Positions 35,518 to 43,289 of a stretch of DNA of 64,000 nt are shown here, piece after piece. Source of the stretch: Tenacibaculum haliotis (lineage in GTDB: Bacteria; Bacteroidota; Bacteroidia; Flavobacteriales; Flavobacteriaceae); assembly GCF_025215075.1 (NCBI RefSeq), contig NZ_JAOBTH010000027.1:334405-398404 (forward strand), in the 5' to 3' direction. The notes below the pieces were generated by a model that was given only the letters and a program-made list of their open reading frames with translations, was not told the DNA's origin and did no database searches. Within the stretch, counting starts at the first letter, position 1, and every line of letters starts with the position of its first letter. A program made the position numbers and the translations under genes.

Positions 35518-35603
35518 TTTTTAAATTTAAAGATGTAAATATACTATTAAGTCTTTACAAAAAGCAGCATTTGTTTTCGCTTGATTTTTGCTGTTAAATA
35601 AAG

Positions 35604-35611
35604 TACCTTTG
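35604..35611 (+). promoter_or_regulatory. -7 box before the bacilliredoxin gene (TACCTTTG)
   Basis: TAnnTTTG match 23 bases before the ATG; TTTTTG around 35585-35590 may serve as the -33 element. Confidence 0.5.
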
Positions 35612-35634
35612 CTTAAATTATTTAATTAAAAATT

Positions 35635-36048
35635 ATGTACCCAGAAGAATTAGTAAAACCGATGCGTGACCAATTAATCGATGCTGGTTTTGACGCTTTA
35701 TATACTGCCGAAGATGTTAATACAGCTTTAGCAAAAAAAGGAACAACTTTAGTAATGGTAAACTCTGTTTGTGGTTGTGCAGCAGGTACTGCTAGACCAG
35801 GAGCGATTGCTTCTTTAGGAGCTGACAAAACTCCTACAAACTTAACTACTGTTTTTGCAGGTGTAGAAAAAGAATCTACCGCTAGAGCAAGAGAACTTAT
35901 GGTTCCTTTTCCTCCGTCATCTCCTGCAATTGCATTATTTAAAGATGGTAACTTAGTACACATGTTAGAGCGTCACCATATTGAAGGTCATTCGGCTCAA
36001 GCTATTGCTCAGAACTTAGCAGGAGCTTACGATGAATTTTGTGAATAA
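35635..36048 (+). CDS. BrxA/BrxB-family bacilliredoxin
   Basis: 137 residues, the YphP/YqiW family. The active site is CGC (C46, C48) in MVNSVCGCAAGTARPG, and FPPSSPAIALFKDGNLVHMLERHHIEG is the conserved C-terminal part. In Firmicutes these proteins remove bacillithiol from proteins; Bacteroidota homologues may act on bacillithiol or other mixed disulfides, which the sequence does not decide. Followed by a perfect palindromic terminator. Confidence 0.92.
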   Translation: MYPEELVKPMRDQLIDAGFDALYTAEDVNTALAKKGTTLVMVNSVCGCAAGTARPGAIASLGADKTPTNLTTVFAGVEKESTARARELMVPFPPSSPAIALFKDGNLVHMLERHHIEGHSAQAIAQNLAGAYDEFCE

Positions 36049-36068
36049 TAATTCGCATTAGAGTCAAT

Positions 36069-36100
36069 AAAAAAATCCAGCAAATTTGCTGGATTTTTTT
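36069..36100. terminator. Bidirectional terminator between bacilliredoxin and umuD
   Basis: Perfect 32-base palindrome centred on AAATTT with ATCCAGC/GCTGGAT arms and flanking A- and T-runs; it ends 1 base before the umuD stop. Confidence 0.93.
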
Positions 36101-36101
36101 G

Positions 36102-36539
36102 TTACACTTTTTTTATTACACTGGTAACAATACCCCAAATAATAAAATTATTTTCTTCGGTAATTTTTATGATTGGATAGTCTGGATTTTCAGGCTGCAA
36201 CCATACCTCATCTTTTTCTACTCTTAATCGTTTTACGGTAAATTCTCCATCTAAAAAACAGACCGCTATTTTATTGTTTTCAGGTGAAATACTTCTATCA
36301 ATCACCAATAAATCGTTATCATCTAACCCTGCACCAATCATAGATTGACCACTAACTTTGGCAAAAAAAGTAGCCTCTTTATTTCGTATCAACTCTTCAT
36401 CTAACGAAATACGTGTTTCTTTAAAATCATCCGCAGGTGAAGGAAATCCAGCAGAAATACCAATATCCATAAAAATTGCCCCTGCACTTTCATTCATTTC
36501 TTTTGGCAATAAAAAAGTTAATGCTTCTGTTGTTTTCAT
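36102..36539 (-). CDS. umuD: UmuD-like self-cleaving subunit of DNA polymerase V
   Basis: 145 residues, S24/LexA peptidase fold. The autocleavage site is A30-G31 in GISAGFPSPADDF (E. coli UmuD has Cys-Gly in this place). The catalytic dyad is S66 in VSGQSMIGAG and K103 in GEFTVKRL. It converts UmuC into an error-prone polymerase after RecA-stimulated cleavage. It lies downstream of umuC with a 3-base gap, the reverse of the usual umuD-umuC order. Confidence 0.92.
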   Translation of the reverse strand: MKTTEALTFLLPKEMNESAGAIFMDIGISAGFPSPADDFKETRISLDEELIRNKEATFFAKVSGQSMIGAGLDDNDLLVIDRSISPENNKIAVCFLDGEFTVKRLRVEKDEVWLQPENPDYPIIKITEENNFIIWGIVTSVIKKV

Positions 36540-36542
36540 AAA

Positions 36543-37799
36543 TTATTTTACCCTAATAATATCGTTAATATTTGTGGTGTATTTTGGCGATAATCGCTCT
36601 TGACGCATTTTCCAAGTACGTTTTAAATCTTGATTTGCTAATTTAACCTTATCTGACTTAAAAGTCTGATTTATTTTATCAATAGCTTGCATTAGTGGTT
36701 TATGCTTCGGATTTTCTGTAGCAAACATATTTATTTGATAATTATCCGAAGGTACTAATCCTGTTACAATAACTCCTGCTCGCTTGTATTTTACGCCTTT
36801 TTTAAAAATAGTTTTTACGGCTTCTACAGCACTTTTGCTTATTGTTAAAGTTGAATCTGTTGGATATGAAAAAACAACCGTTCTGCTTGCACGATGTTGT
36901 TCGCTATCTTTTTTATGGCGGTCGCTGTGCAACACAACCATAACCATATGGCAACTTGAATTTTGCTTGCGTAATTTTTCTGCACAACTTACTGCGAAGG
37001 TTGAAATACGTTCTTTTATATTATCAATATCAGAAAAAGTATGTTCGAAACTTCGGGTGGTGGCAATTGCTTTTTTGGTAGCTGGCTCGTCTAGGAATAT
37101 CTTAGAATCTCCTTCTAAGTCTTTTTTCAATTTCCAAATGGTGATTGATAAATTTTTACGCACCCAAGTATCATCTAATTGTGTAAAATCATACGCTTTT
37201 ATACATCCTTTTGCTTGTAGCTTTTTTGATAAACGGCTTCCTATTCCCCAAACGTTTTCTATCGCTGTCCATTTTAATGCTTTTATTCTTTTCTCATCAG
37301 AATCTATTACATACACCCCTTTTGTTTCCTTCGGAAATTTACGCGCAATCTTATTCGCTATTTTAGTTAATGCTTTGGTTGGCGCAATACCTACACAGGT
37401 TGGAATCCCTGTCCACTGTAAAACTTTACTTCTAATTTCGGTTCCGTATTCTTGGAGATTATAATTTTCGAATCCTTTAAATTGTAAAAAAGCTTCATCG
37501 ATGGAATACACTTCAATATCTGGAGAAAACTGTTCTAATATTTTCATTACTCGAGTGCTCATATCGCCATACAGCGGATAATTGGAAGATAATACGGTAA
37601 TATTATTATTCTTACAAAACTGATTCCATTTAAAAATTGGAGCACCAAACGGGAGGTTTATGCTTTTAGCCTCGTCGCTCATCGCAATTACACAACCATC
37701 ATTATTGCTTAAAACGGCAACTGGTTTCCCTTGCAAATTCGGATTAAAAACCCGTTCACAAGAAGCATAAAAATTATTACAATCTACCAACGCATACAT
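36543..37799 (-). CDS. umuC: Y-family DNA polymerase UmuC
   Basis: Translesion polymerase, 418 residues, standard for UmuC. Catalytic carboxylates are D6 in ALVDCNNFYASCERVF and D101/E102 in YSIDEAFLQF. The helix-hairpin-helix region (about 170-210) and little-finger domain (about 235-350) follow, and the C-terminal tail resembles DUF4113. Transcribed with umuD (3 bases), and perhaps with the XRE gene 27 bases upstream. Confidence 0.94.
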   Translation of the reverse strand: MYALVDCNNFYASCERVFNPNLQGKPVAVLSNNDGCVIAMSDEAKSINLPFGAPIFKWNQFCKNNNITVLSSNYPLYGDMSTRVMKILEQFSPDIEVYSIDEAFLQFKGFENYNLQEYGTEIRSKVLQWTGIPTCVGIAPTKALTKIANKIARKFPKETKGVYVIDSDEKRIKALKWTAIENVWGIGSRLSKKLQAKGCIKAYDFTQLDDTWVRKNLSITIWKLKKDLEGDSKIFLDEPATKKAIATTRSFEHTFSDIDNIKERISTFAVSCAEKLRKQNSSCHMVMVVLHSDRHKKDSEQHRASRTVVFSYPTDSTLTISKSAVEAVKTIFKKGVKYKRAGVIVTGLVPSDNYQINMFATENPKHKPLMQAIDKINQTFKSDKVKLANQDLKRTWKMRQERLSPKYTTNINDIIRVK

Positions 37800-37826
37800 A
37801 TTGGTAAAGGTAATTAATCTTAAGTT

Positions 37827-38033
37827 TTAGTCTTCTACAAATTCTAAAATATCTGCTGGCTGACATTCTAAAGCTTTACAAATTGCTTCTAAAGTTGAAA
37901 ATCGAATTGCCTTGGCTTTTCCTGATTTTAAGATGGATAAATTTGCCGTAGTTATCCCCACAATTTCTGCCAAATCTTTACTTTTCATCTTGCGTTTGGC
38001 AAGCATTACATCTAAGTTTACAATTATCGGCAT
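37827..38033 (-). CDS. Small XRE-family regulator (YozG-like)
   Basis: 68 residues, almost all a Cro/CI-type helix-turn-helix: KDLAEIVGITTANLSILKSG is the HTH and FSTLEAICKALECQPADIL the C-terminal helices. Such regulators are commonly coupled to DUF2975 membrane proteins, as here (2 bases after the DUF2975 stop). Target unknown, probably its own operon. Confidence 0.9.
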   Translation of the reverse strand: MPIIVNLDVMLAKRKMKSKDLAEIVGITTANLSILKSGKAKAIRFSTLEAICKALECQPADILEFVED

Positions 38034-38035
38034 AG

Positions 38036-38539
38036 TTATATTGTTAGATCGTTTTCTTGTTTCATGTTTTTAGATACTTTAAAAATTTCAGAAAGCACCA
38101 CAAAAAACAACCCGAAGCAAATACATAAATAATGTGTACTGATTCCGAAATCAAAACTTATTTTAGATTCAATAGCTAGTTTTAATCCAACTTCACTTAT
38201 AATCATTAATAAACCTGCTATCATTAAAATGTTTCCTGCTGATTTTAGGTTTGCAATTACTTTTTCTGTAAAAATTCGAGCGCGAACAAATTCATTTAAA
38301 ACCAATCTGAATTTATAAATCGTGTAATAAATCAACAAATAAGAAAGTAAAAAAATCGCGAAAAAAACTTTGTGCAGTATCGTTATACTTTCGGTAATAT
38401 TTATTTTTAAAAAATCACTTGTAATATTTTCTGACAGTATAAAAACAGCGGGGATTCCTAAAATTAAAAAAGGAACTACGCAACTTGTAGTAATAAAAAG
38501 AAAGTCAACCAGGCTTTTAAGTATGTGTAATTTTCTCAT
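38036..38539 (-). CDS. DUF2975 membrane protein (second copy)
   Basis: 167 residues with four TMs (about 13-34, 54-74, 98-120, 133-152). It ends MKQENDLTI, the same last six residues as the upstream paralogue, and has the DUF2975 hallmark RIFTEKVIANLKSAG after TM2. Function unknown. It lies between its paralogue (3 bases) and the XRE regulator (2 bases), so the three genes form a tight operon. Confidence 0.82.
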   Translation of the reverse strand: MRKLHILKSLVDFLFITTSCVVPFLILGIPAVFILSENITSDFLKINITESITILHKVFFAIFLLSYLLIYYTIYKFRLVLNEFVRARIFTEKVIANLKSAGNILMIAGLLMIISEVGLKLAIESKISFDFGISTHYLCICFGLFFVVLSEIFKVSKNMKQENDLTI

Positions 38540-38542
38540 AAT

Positions 38543-39058
38543 CTATATAGTTAAATCATTTTCTGTTTGAATTTCAATTCCTCTTTTTACAATTTGTGCA
38601 AAAATGAAAATCACTACTGATAAGAAAACAAAATCACTTGAGAATAAGTACATCTGAAAACCATGTTTTTTACCAATCAATTGCATGTGCGTGTTATGCA
38701 CAATAGCTAAAATCCATAAATAGAAAATACCATAACTTATTTGTTGCATAAATTTTTGAACATTCTTATTAAATGGGTGTTTCATATTTAAGCTTCTAAG
38801 TAATTTTATTACTAAAAATGCAATATAAGCTTCAGTTGCAAATAGTAATATTTTATACCCAACAATAAATGAATATTGCATAAAACTATACTCTCTGTAT
38901 TCAAAAAGATTCATGCCTTCATATAAATTTCTTGAAACCTCTGGATTGCCAATACTTAATAAATAAGTTACTAAAATTGCTCCAGATTTAATCATTAATC
39001 CGATAAATGCAAACCATGAAAAGAATTTCATAATTTTTAATATTCTTTCTGTTTTCAT
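38543..39058 (-). CDS. DUF2975 membrane protein (first copy)
   Basis: 171 residues, four TMs (about 10-33, 61-84, 104-121, 138-157). HPFNKNVQKFMQQISYG replaces the matching RIFTEKV segment of its paralogue, and it ends IQTENDLTI. The two are diverged tandem duplicates. First gene of the DUF2975-DUF2975-XRE set, with a palindromic element upstream. Confidence 0.82.
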   Translation of the reverse strand: MKTERILKIMKFFSWFAFIGLMIKSGAILVTYLLSIGNPEVSRNLYEGMNLFEYREYSFMQYSFIVGYKILLFATEAYIAFLVIKLLRSLNMKHPFNKNVQKFMQQISYGIFYLWILAIVHNTHMQLIGKKHGFQMYLFSSDFVFLSVVIFIFAQIVKRGIEIQTENDLTI

Positions 39059-39082
39059 ATTTTTAAGCTTTAATAATTTAGG

Positions 39083-39144
39083 TTATGTCAACCTGAACTT
39101 GTTTCAGGTTCTCATCACAACTACAGCTTACTGTAAAATGTGAT
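39083..39144. repeat. Interspersed palindromic element (CCTGAACTTGTTTCAGG type)
   Basis: AACCTGAA/TTCAGGTT hairpin (39090-39110) followed by ATCACA (39114-39119)/TGTGAT (39139-39144) enclosing ACAG/CTGT. The first hairpin resembles a repeat widely scattered in Bacteroidota. It lies in the divergent gap between DUF2975 and the Lrp gene. Confidence 0.5.
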
Positions 39145-39213
39145 TCTAAAATAAATTCATTTACACTGCAAATATAATAAAATTATCGAAAAACAATAAT
39201 TTATTATTAATTA

Positions 39214-39240
39214 TTGATAATTAAACTTTTCTTATTTTTG
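39214..39240 (+). promoter_or_regulatory. Promoter of the Lrp-family gene, leaderless
   Basis: TTG at 39214-39216 and TATTTTTG at 39233-39240, 19 bases apart start to start, match the Bacteroidota -33/-7 pattern. Only CTGT separates the box from the ATG. Confidence 0.65.
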
Positions 39241-39244
39241 CTGT

Positions 39245-39706
39245 ATGATTAAGAAATTAAAGATTGACGGAATTGATAAAATCATTATCAAACGATTGGT
39301 TGCAGATGCTCGTATACCTATTTTAAGTATTGCCCGCGAAGTAGGAATTTCAGGAGCTGCCATACATCAACGTTTACGAAAACTAGAAGCTTCTGATTTA
39401 ATTGATGGCTATAAAATGACATTAAACCCGAAGGCTTTAGGCTATAATACTACCGCTTTTGTAGGGGTGTTTTTAGATTCTTCTAGCATGTATTCATCAG
39501 CAATAAAACGTTTAAAAGAAATCCCTGAAATTGTTGAAAGCCACTATACAACCGGTAATTATGCTGTTTTTATTAAAATTTTGTGTAAAAACAACGAAGA
39601 TTTAATGCACTTGTTAAATAAAGATATTCAAAACATAAAAGGGGTTTCAAGAACAGAAACTTTTATATCTTTAGACCAACAAATAGACCGACAAATAAAA
39701 ATTTAA
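39245..39706 (+). CDS. Lrp/AsnC-family regulator
   Basis: 153 residues. N-terminal winged HTH (about 10-55) with DARIPILSIAREVGISGAAIHQRLRKLE, then the RAM/AsnC ligand domain (about 70-150) with GYNTTAFVGVFLDSS and ESHYTTGNYAVFIKI. Senses amino acids or related metabolites in the family. Next gene (HupE) starts 9 bases on and may be cotranscribed. Confidence 0.92.
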   Translation: MIKKLKIDGIDKIIIKRLVADARIPILSIAREVGISGAAIHQRLRKLEASDLIDGYKMTLNPKALGYNTTAFVGVFLDSSSMYSSAIKRLKEIPEIVESHYTTGNYAVFIKILCKNNEDLMHLLNKDIQNIKGVSRTETFISLDQQIDRQIKI

Positions 39707-39715
39707 AAATCCCGA

Positions 39716-40297
39716 ATGAACGAATTTATTTTCTACTTTAAAATGGGCTTATTTCATGTACTTGATATTAGAGCTTACGATCATATTTTATTTTTAATAG
39801 TACTTGCCGTTGTATACTTATTTAAACAGTGGACAAAAGTATTATGGCTTATCACATTATTTACCATTGGGCATTCTATAACCTTAGCTTTATCGGCTTA
39901 CGGAATTTTAAATGTAAACAGCAATTTGGTGGAGTTTTTAATTCCGCTAACCATTTTTATTACTGGTTTAATGAATGTGTTAACCGCTAAAAAAGCATCC
40001 GTAGGAAAAGAAAATCAGAATTTATTTTTTGCCTTATTCTTCGGATTAATTCACGGGCTCGGTTTTTCTAATTATTTTAAAATAATGATTGGTAAAACTT
40101 CGGATAAATTAGTACCTCTTTTAGAGTTTGCAATCGGTGTAGAAGCCGCACAAATTATAATTGTTTTAATCATTTTATTGATAGGAACCTTAGCGCAATC
40201 TATATTTGGTGTAAATCGTCGCGATTGGATTTTAATTATATCATCAATCGTAATTGGTTTTGCTTTTCAAATGATGGTAAACCGCGTTTTTTGGTAA
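39716..40297 (+). CDS. HupE/UreJ-family membrane protein
   Basis: 193 residues, about six TMs. GLFHVLDIRAYDHILFLIVLA and FTIGHSITLALSAYG, FGLIHGLGFSNYF and EFAIGVEAAQ are the family's conserved His-rich helices. HupE/UreJ proteins are linked to nickel or cobalt uptake, but most Bacteroidota copies, like this one, stand away from hydrogenase or urease genes, so the metal role is only inferred. Confidence 0.85.
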   Translation: MNEFIFYFKMGLFHVLDIRAYDHILFLIVLAVVYLFKQWTKVLWLITLFTIGHSITLALSAYGILNVNSNLVEFLIPLTIFITGLMNVLTAKKASVGKENQNLFFALFFGLIHGLGFSNYFKIMIGKTSDKLVPLLEFAIGVEAAQIIIVLIILLIGTLAQSIFGVNRRDWILIISSIVIGFAFQMMVNRVFW

Positions 40298-40356
40298 AAA
40301 TTTAACGACACACCTTTTTTAATCTACCTATCTTAGCACTTCACACAACTTTAACT

Positions 40357-40785
40357 TTGAGTAAAAAACAATTAAAATACGACAAAGCCTATTTAAAAAT
40401 GGCGCAAGAATGGGGTAAATTATCACATTGTAAACGTAAACAAGTAGGTGCTATAATTGTTAAAGATCGTATGATAATTTCTGACGGATACAACGGTACG
40501 CCATCAGGATTTGAAAATTACTGTGAAGACGAAGAAGGTTATACAAAATGGTATGTTTTACATGCTGAAGCAAATGCCATTTTAAAAGTTGCAGCCTCTA
40601 CACAATCGTGTAAAGGAGCTACTTTATACATTACACTTTCTCCTTGCCAACAATGCAGTAAATTAATACACCAGGCAGGTATAAAACGTGTTGTATATGC
40701 TGAAGCTTACAAAGACACCTCTGGTGTAGATTTTCTAGAAAAAGCAGGTGTTGAATTAACCAATTTACCTTATGAACAAGAATAA
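40357..40785 (+). CDS. Deoxycytidylate (dCMP) deaminase family protein
   Basis: Deaminates dCMP to dUMP for dTTP synthesis (ComEB type). 142 residues from TTG 40357. Zinc site H69/E71 in VLHAEANAI and C97/C100 in SPCQQC. The start is uncertain: TTG fits homologue N-termini (SKKQLKYDKAYL), but the same bases form the 3' half of a TAACTTTG box (40352-40359). The next ATG (40396) would drop 13 residues. Overlaps the protease gene by 14 bases. Confidence 0.88.
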   Translation: MSKKQLKYDKAYLKMAQEWGKLSHCKRKQVGAIIVKDRMIISDGYNGTPSGFENYCEDEEGYTKWYVLHAEANAILKVAASTQSCKGATLYITLSPCQQCSKLIHQAGIKRVVYAEAYKDTSGVDFLEKAGVELTNLPYEQE

Positions 40786-42337
40786 TTTACCTATATATTT
40801 TTCAATTGCCGTAGTTTTCGGTATTCTTATCGGAACTTTTTTTAGCAACGGAAGCTCAACTAATTTTATTAGCAAGAATTCATCCAACGAAAAAAAAATA
40901 AAACGACTCATTGATTATATTCAAAGTGATTATGTTGATAACGTAAATACTGATGAATTACTAGATGGAGCTATTAAAGAAATGCTTGGTAAACTCGATC
41001 CACATTCAGTATATATTCCAAAAGAGAACTTACAACTAGTAACCGAAAATATGCAAGGTAATTTTGTAGGAATCGGAGTGCAATTTCGTAAGATTGGCGA
41101 TACAATTACTGTTATTGCCCCTATAAAAGGAGGACCAAGTATAAAAGTAGGTATTAAAGCTGGTGACAGAATTTTAATGGCTAATAAAGATACTTTGTAC
41201 GGTAAAAACCTACAAACTCCTCAAATAATGAAGGCCTTAAAAGGGAAACCTAACACAAAGGTAGACGTTCAGATTTATAGAAAAACAACTGATAGTATTT
41301 TTAATGTAACCATAAACAGAGGCAAAGTAAATATTAAAAGTGTTGATATTGCCTACATGTTAAACGACAGTGTTGGTTACATAAAGTTAAACCGTTTTGC
41401 ACGTAATTCTTACCGAGAATTTAAAACTTCTTTAGATACTCTTAAAGAAACCGGAATGACCGATTTGGTACTTGATCTTCGTGGAAATGGCGGTGGATTT
41501 ATTGATATTGCTAATAGTATTGTTGATGAGTTTTTAGAGGATGATAAATTAATCGTTTTTACAAAAAATAATAAAGGAGACATTAATGAATCTTTTGCAA
41601 CCGATAAAGGTGATTTTGAAAAAGGCGGTTTGTATGTTTTAATTGATGAAAACTCTGCTTCAGCTTCAGAAATTGTTGCGGGTGCTTTACAAGATAACGA
41701 CAAAGGAATTATTATTGGACGTCGTTCTTTTGGTAAAGGATTAGTACAGCAAGAAATGGATTTAGGTGATGGTTCTGCTGTTCGTTTAACAACAGCTCGT
41801 TATTATACTCCAACTGGTAGATCTATTCAGAAACCATACACAAAAGAAGCACCTTCTTCTATTTATGCAAACGATTTAGAAAACAGGTATTCTAACGGTG
41901 AATTATTTAACCGAGATAGTATAAAAACTATTGATAGTTTAAAGTTTACAACCCCGAAAGGTAAAATAGTATTTGGTGGTGGTGGAATAATTCCCGATCA
42001 TTTTGTAGCTGTTGATACCGCAACCTATATTCCTACCATATTTTTCAGACCATTAAATGACTTCGCATTTACCTACGTAGATACCAATCGTAAAAAATTA
42101 GAGAACACCACTGTTAGCGATTTTATTGACAATTTTGATACAGATAACGAAGTATCTAATGAATTTTTAGCAAAACTTAAAAGCTATAGACTCTCTAAAA
42201 AAACAAAAAATCAACTTAAAAGAAACTTAAAAACATTAATTGCTCGCGAACTTTTTAGCGACGAAGGTTTATATAAGGTAAACGAAGCAGATGATAAAAT
42301 GCTTCAAAAAGTATTTGAATTAGAGAAAGAGAACTAA
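40772..42337 (+). CDS. C-terminal processing peptidase (S41 family)
   Basis: Periplasmic serine protease (CtpA/Prc type), 521 residues. Signal anchor about 9-24, PDZ domain about 90-175, protease core about 195-345 with the Ser-Lys dyad S297 in ENSASASEIVAG and K322 in SFGKGLVQ. GIGVQFRKIGD and LDLRGNGGGF are typical. The C-terminal 150 residues resemble other Bacteroidota members. It trims C-termini of envelope proteins; substrates unknown. Confidence 0.93.
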   Translation: MNKNNLPIYFSIAVVFGILIGTFFSNGSSTNFISKNSSNEKKIKRLIDYIQSDYVDNVNTDELLDGAIKEMLGKLDPHSVYIPKENLQLVTENMQGNFVGIGVQFRKIGDTITVIAPIKGGPSIKVGIKAGDRILMANKDTLYGKNLQTPQIMKALKGKPNTKVDVQIYRKTTDSIFNVTINRGKVNIKSVDIAYMLNDSVGYIKLNRFARNSYREFKTSLDTLKETGMTDLVLDLRGNGGGFIDIANSIVDEFLEDDKLIVFTKNNKGDINESFATDKGDFEKGGLYVLIDENSASASEIVAGALQDNDKGIIIGRRSFGKGLVQQEMDLGDGSAVRLTTARYYTPTGRSIQKPYTKEAPSSIYANDLENRYSNGELFNRDSIKTIDSLKFTTPKGKIVFGGGGIIPDHFVAVDTATYIPTIFFRPLNDFAFTYVDTNRKKLENTTVSDFIDNFDTDNEVSNEFLAKLKSYRLSKKTKNQLKRNLKTLIARELFSDEGLYKVNEADDKMLQKVFELEKEN

Positions 42338-42891
42338 ACTTCTTTTTCTACTCTTTTATTTTGATAAACAGCTGTAATTGTTAAATTCTCAGGACAAGAT
42401 TTTATTTGCACAAATTCATCTCCTGTTTTCACAAAACCAGTTTGTAGTATTTTAAAATAAAGCCCTGGCAAGTTTTGTTTCCAAAATTGTTTTACCATTT
42501 TCATATCATTAAAACGAACACCTAATTTTAAGCAAGGCAAGCGTGGTTTTGTTACCTCTAAAATAGCTTCGCCAACCTTAAAAGTATCCCCTACATGAAG
42601 TTTCGACTCCTCTAAATCATCAACTGTTAGATTTTCGCCAAACATACCTAATTGCCAATCTAAATTTGGGTGTATTGCTTTCCAATATTCATAATGTTTT
42701 AAAGAATATGCGTACACTGCCTGGTCTACTCCACCATGATTTTCCCTATCACAAACCGTATCTCCAACAACATCTTCTATATCTAAAAAAATAGGAGAAG
42801 TTACTGGATATTTAAAAATCCCTGTAGTAATAACTTCTCCTTTCCAATTAACGTCCTTTCTATCACCAATATTTGTAGATACAATTTTCAT
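42334..42891 (-). CDS. MOSC-domain protein (YiiM-like)
   Basis: 185 residues. The MOSC core has ENHGGVDQAVYAYS (51-64) and the conserved C120 in KPRLPCLKLGVRF. MOSC proteins handle sulfur bound to molybdenum cofactor; YiiM reduces N-hydroxylated compounds. The exact role here is inferred from the family. It overlaps the protease stop by 4 bases convergently. Confidence 0.9.
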   Translation of the reverse strand: MKIVSTNIGDRKDVNWKGEVITTGIFKYPVTSPIFLDIEDVVGDTVCDRENHGGVDQAVYAYSLKHYEYWKAIHPNLDWQLGMFGENLTVDDLEESKLHVGDTFKVGEAILEVTKPRLPCLKLGVRFNDMKMVKQFWKQNLPGLYFKILQTGFVKTGDEFVQIKSCPENLTITAVYQNKRVEKEV

Positions 42892-43013
42892 TTAATCTAA
42901 TTTTTATTTAAAATACTTTTATTTCCTAAAACACTTATACCTTTTTATCATACGTTACTCCCCTATTTTAAATCGCTGAGGAATTGTATTTTAAACAAAT
43001 AACAATGGCTCAT

Positions 43014-43021
43014 TATATTTA
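43014..43021 (+). promoter_or_regulatory. Possible -7 box of the candidate small RNA (TATATTTA)
   Basis: Differs from TAnnTTTG only in the last base. Placed to start transcription at about the first base of the first hairpin. No clear -33 element. Confidence 0.3.
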
Positions 43022-43024
43022 CAT

Positions 43025-43170
43025 CAGTTAAGATATAAAAAGGGGATTATTTTAACTGACTAATTAAGAATACACATAGGGGTAACATTCTTAATCAACA
43101 CGTTCAAGAAAAGGAGCTTTAAGATATAATCCATAAAGGGGAGATTATATTTTATGTCTCCTTTTTTTTT
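43025..43170 (+). ncRNA. Candidate small RNA: three stem-loops with GGGG loops and terminator
   Basis: Stem-loop 1: 43025-43035/43048-43058, 11 bp, loop TAAAAAGGGGAT. Stem-loop 2: 43063-43071/43087-43095, 9 bp, loop ACACATAGGGGTAAC. Stem-loop 3: 43121-43131/43143-43153, 11 bp, loop CATAAAGGGGA. The stems differ completely in sequence while the A-rich/GGGG loop is shared, as expected if pairing and loop are selected separately. The RNA ends in a terminator (AAAGGGGAGA 43135-43144 with TCTCCTTTTT 43157-43166, then T-run), whose 5' arm uses the third loop and stem. No plus-strand gene follows, so it is not a leader. Not matched to any named RNA family. Confidence 0.6.
43135..43170 (+). terminator. 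Terminator of the candidate small RNA
   Basis: AAAGGGGAGA pairs with TCTCCTTTTT (two G-U pairs), followed by further Ts. It is mutually exclusive with stem-loop 3, which shares bases 43143-43144 and the loop. Confidence 0.7.
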
Positions 43171-43289
43171 TACTCCTTTCAAAATAAAAAACGCTTATAT
43201 CGTTTCTACACACGCTTATACTTAAATCGCATTCATTTAAAGATTTACTTTACAAAGAACCTTAATAGAAGTATACTTTTGAAATAGTT

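Noticed and set aside
36784..37464. 226-residue plus-strand frame opposite umuC
   Set aside because: Antisense shadow of a clear Y-family polymerase; hydrophobic nonsense sequence, no start signal.
43025..43170. CRISPR-like array at the GGGG loops
   Set aside because: Only the loops are shared; stems differ and no fixed repeat-spacer length exists. No cas genes in the window.
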